Shown one piece after another: positions 63,556 through 64,000 of a stretch of 64,000 nt of DNA. The translations under genes were made by a program, and so were the position numbers. Source of the DNA: Pseudomonas phenolilytica (lineage in GTDB: Bacteria > Pseudomonadota > Gammaproteobacteria > Pseudomonadales > Pseudomonadaceae); contig NZ_CP058908.1 in assembly GCF_021432765.1 (NCBI RefSeq), positions 1,070,001 through 1,134,000 on the forward strand, written 5' to 3'. Within the stretch, counting starts at the first letter, position 1, and every line of letters begins with the position of its first letter. The notes below the pieces were generated by a model. The model had not been told where the DNA came from and did not search any database. It saw nothing but the letters and a program-made list of their open reading frames with translations.

Positions 63556-64000
63556 ATGCCAACACCCGCGTACCTGTCCCTGGAAGGCACCAAGCAAGGC
63601 CTGATCACTGCCGGCACCTTCACCGAGGACTCGGTGGGTAACATTTTCCAGGAAGGCCACGAAGATCAGATTCTGGTCCAGGCTTTCCAGCACCAGGTCA
63701 TCATTCCGCGTGACCCGCAGTCGGGCCAGCCGACCGGACAGCGCGTGCACAAGCCGCTGATGATCACCAAGGTGTTCGACAAGTCGTCGCCGCTGATCTT
63801 CAACGCCCTGACTTCCGGCGAGCGCCTGAACAAGTGCCGTCTGGAGTGGTACCGCACCTCGTCTACCGGCACCCAGGAACACTACTTCACCATCGAACTG
63901 GAAGACGCGGTGATCGTCGACGTGCAGTCGCGCATGCCCAACTGCCAGGACCCGAACATGTCGCACTTCACCCATCTGGAAGACGTGTACTTCACCTACC
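63556..64000 (+). CDS. hcp: Type VI secretion system tube protein Hcp (cut by window edge)
   Basis: The visible 148 residues (MPTPAYLSLEGTKQGLITAG...) are typical of the Hcp family with the signatures FTEDSVGNIFQEGHEDQILVQAF and PQSGQPTGQRVHKPLMITKVFDKSSP. They resemble the HcpA/B/C group of P. aeruginosa. Hcp hexamers form the inner tube of the type VI needle and are also secreted. AAGGAG lies 7 nt before the ATG. A full protein is about 172 residues, so roughly 24 are missing. A vgrG gene may follow. Confidence 0.93.
   Translation, partial: MPTPAYLSLEGTKQGLITAGTFTEDSVGNIFQEGHEDQILVQAFQHQVIIPRDPQSGQPTGQRVHKPLMITKVFDKSSPLIFNALTSGERLNKCRLEWYRTSSTGTQEHYFTIELEDAVIVDVQSRMPNCQDPNMSHFTHLEDVYFTY

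Overview
The window is chromosomal DNA of a gamma-proteobacterium of the Pseudomonas stutzeri group (Stutzerimonas). The evidence is the GC-rich coding sequence, the Pseudomonas-type origin order (atpI / parBA-rsmG-mnmG / mnmE / yidC-yidD-rnpA-rpmH / oriC / dnaA-dnaN-recF-gyrB), a split B12-dependent ribonucleotide reductase (nrdJa + nrdJb), and a trehalose synthase that matches, as far as I remember it, the enzyme described from P. stutzeri. No rRNA, tRNA, CRISPR array, prophage or complete insertion sequence was seen.

Region 1 (1-15.5 kb) is the origin core. The minus-strand operon mnmG-rsmG-parA-parB ends beside the start of the atp operon. Two separate clusters of DnaA boxes next to AT-rich DNA are present: one between mnmG and mnmE (about 4.6-4.9 kb) and one between rpmH and dnaA (about 8.97-9.33 kb). 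dnaA-dnaN-recF-gyrB read away from the second cluster, and two parS-type ParB sites lie inside recF.

Region 2 (15.6-36.6 kb) is mostly housekeeping. It holds ahpF (with an OxyR-like site but no ahpC beside it), a globin-coupled diguanylate cyclase, plsC-gmhB-glyS-glyQ, tag, an LpxL-type acyltransferase, a PilZ protein, a TPR protein, def-fmt-rsmB-trkA (with a strong terminator-like hairpin between def and fmt), a LysM protein (TsaP-like), dprA, tsaC, qor, hemF, aroE, an NAD(P)-binding protein and a DUF883 protein.

Region 3 (36.8-50.4 kb) is more accessory: pbpG, a small membrane protein, a DUF2946 / TonB-receptor / PepSY metal-uptake set, treS, a small exported DUF4157-like protein, the methionine transporter metNIQ, and a large-subunit catalase followed by a cluster of REP-like hairpins.

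Region 4 (50.4-64 kb) holds a YgjP-type metallopeptidase, the zinc-uptake locus znuB-znuC-zur / znuA, nrdJa-nrdJb, ppnN, thrB, a DUF2782 protein, polA, an ErsA-like small RNA with an AlgU-type promoter, and the start of an hcp (type VI secretion) gene behind a sigma-54-like promoter. A 268-bp element with 20-bp terminal inverted repeats and two internal hairpins sits exactly between znuC and znuB and supplies the znuB ribosome-binding region.

The genes fit together as replication and segregation (oriC, DnaA, DnaN, RecF, GyrB, ParAB/parS, PolA), tRNA and translation maturation (MnmE/MnmG, RsmG, RsmB, GlyQS, Def/Fmt, TsaC, RNase P), membrane biogenesis (YidC/YidD, PlsC, LpxL-like, GmhB) and metal and oxidative-stress functions (Znu, TonB receptor, AhpF, KatE). 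The most unusual items are the znuC/znuB element, the double DnaA-box arrangement, the ErsA-like RNA followed by hcp, and the divergent GH13 trehalose synthase.
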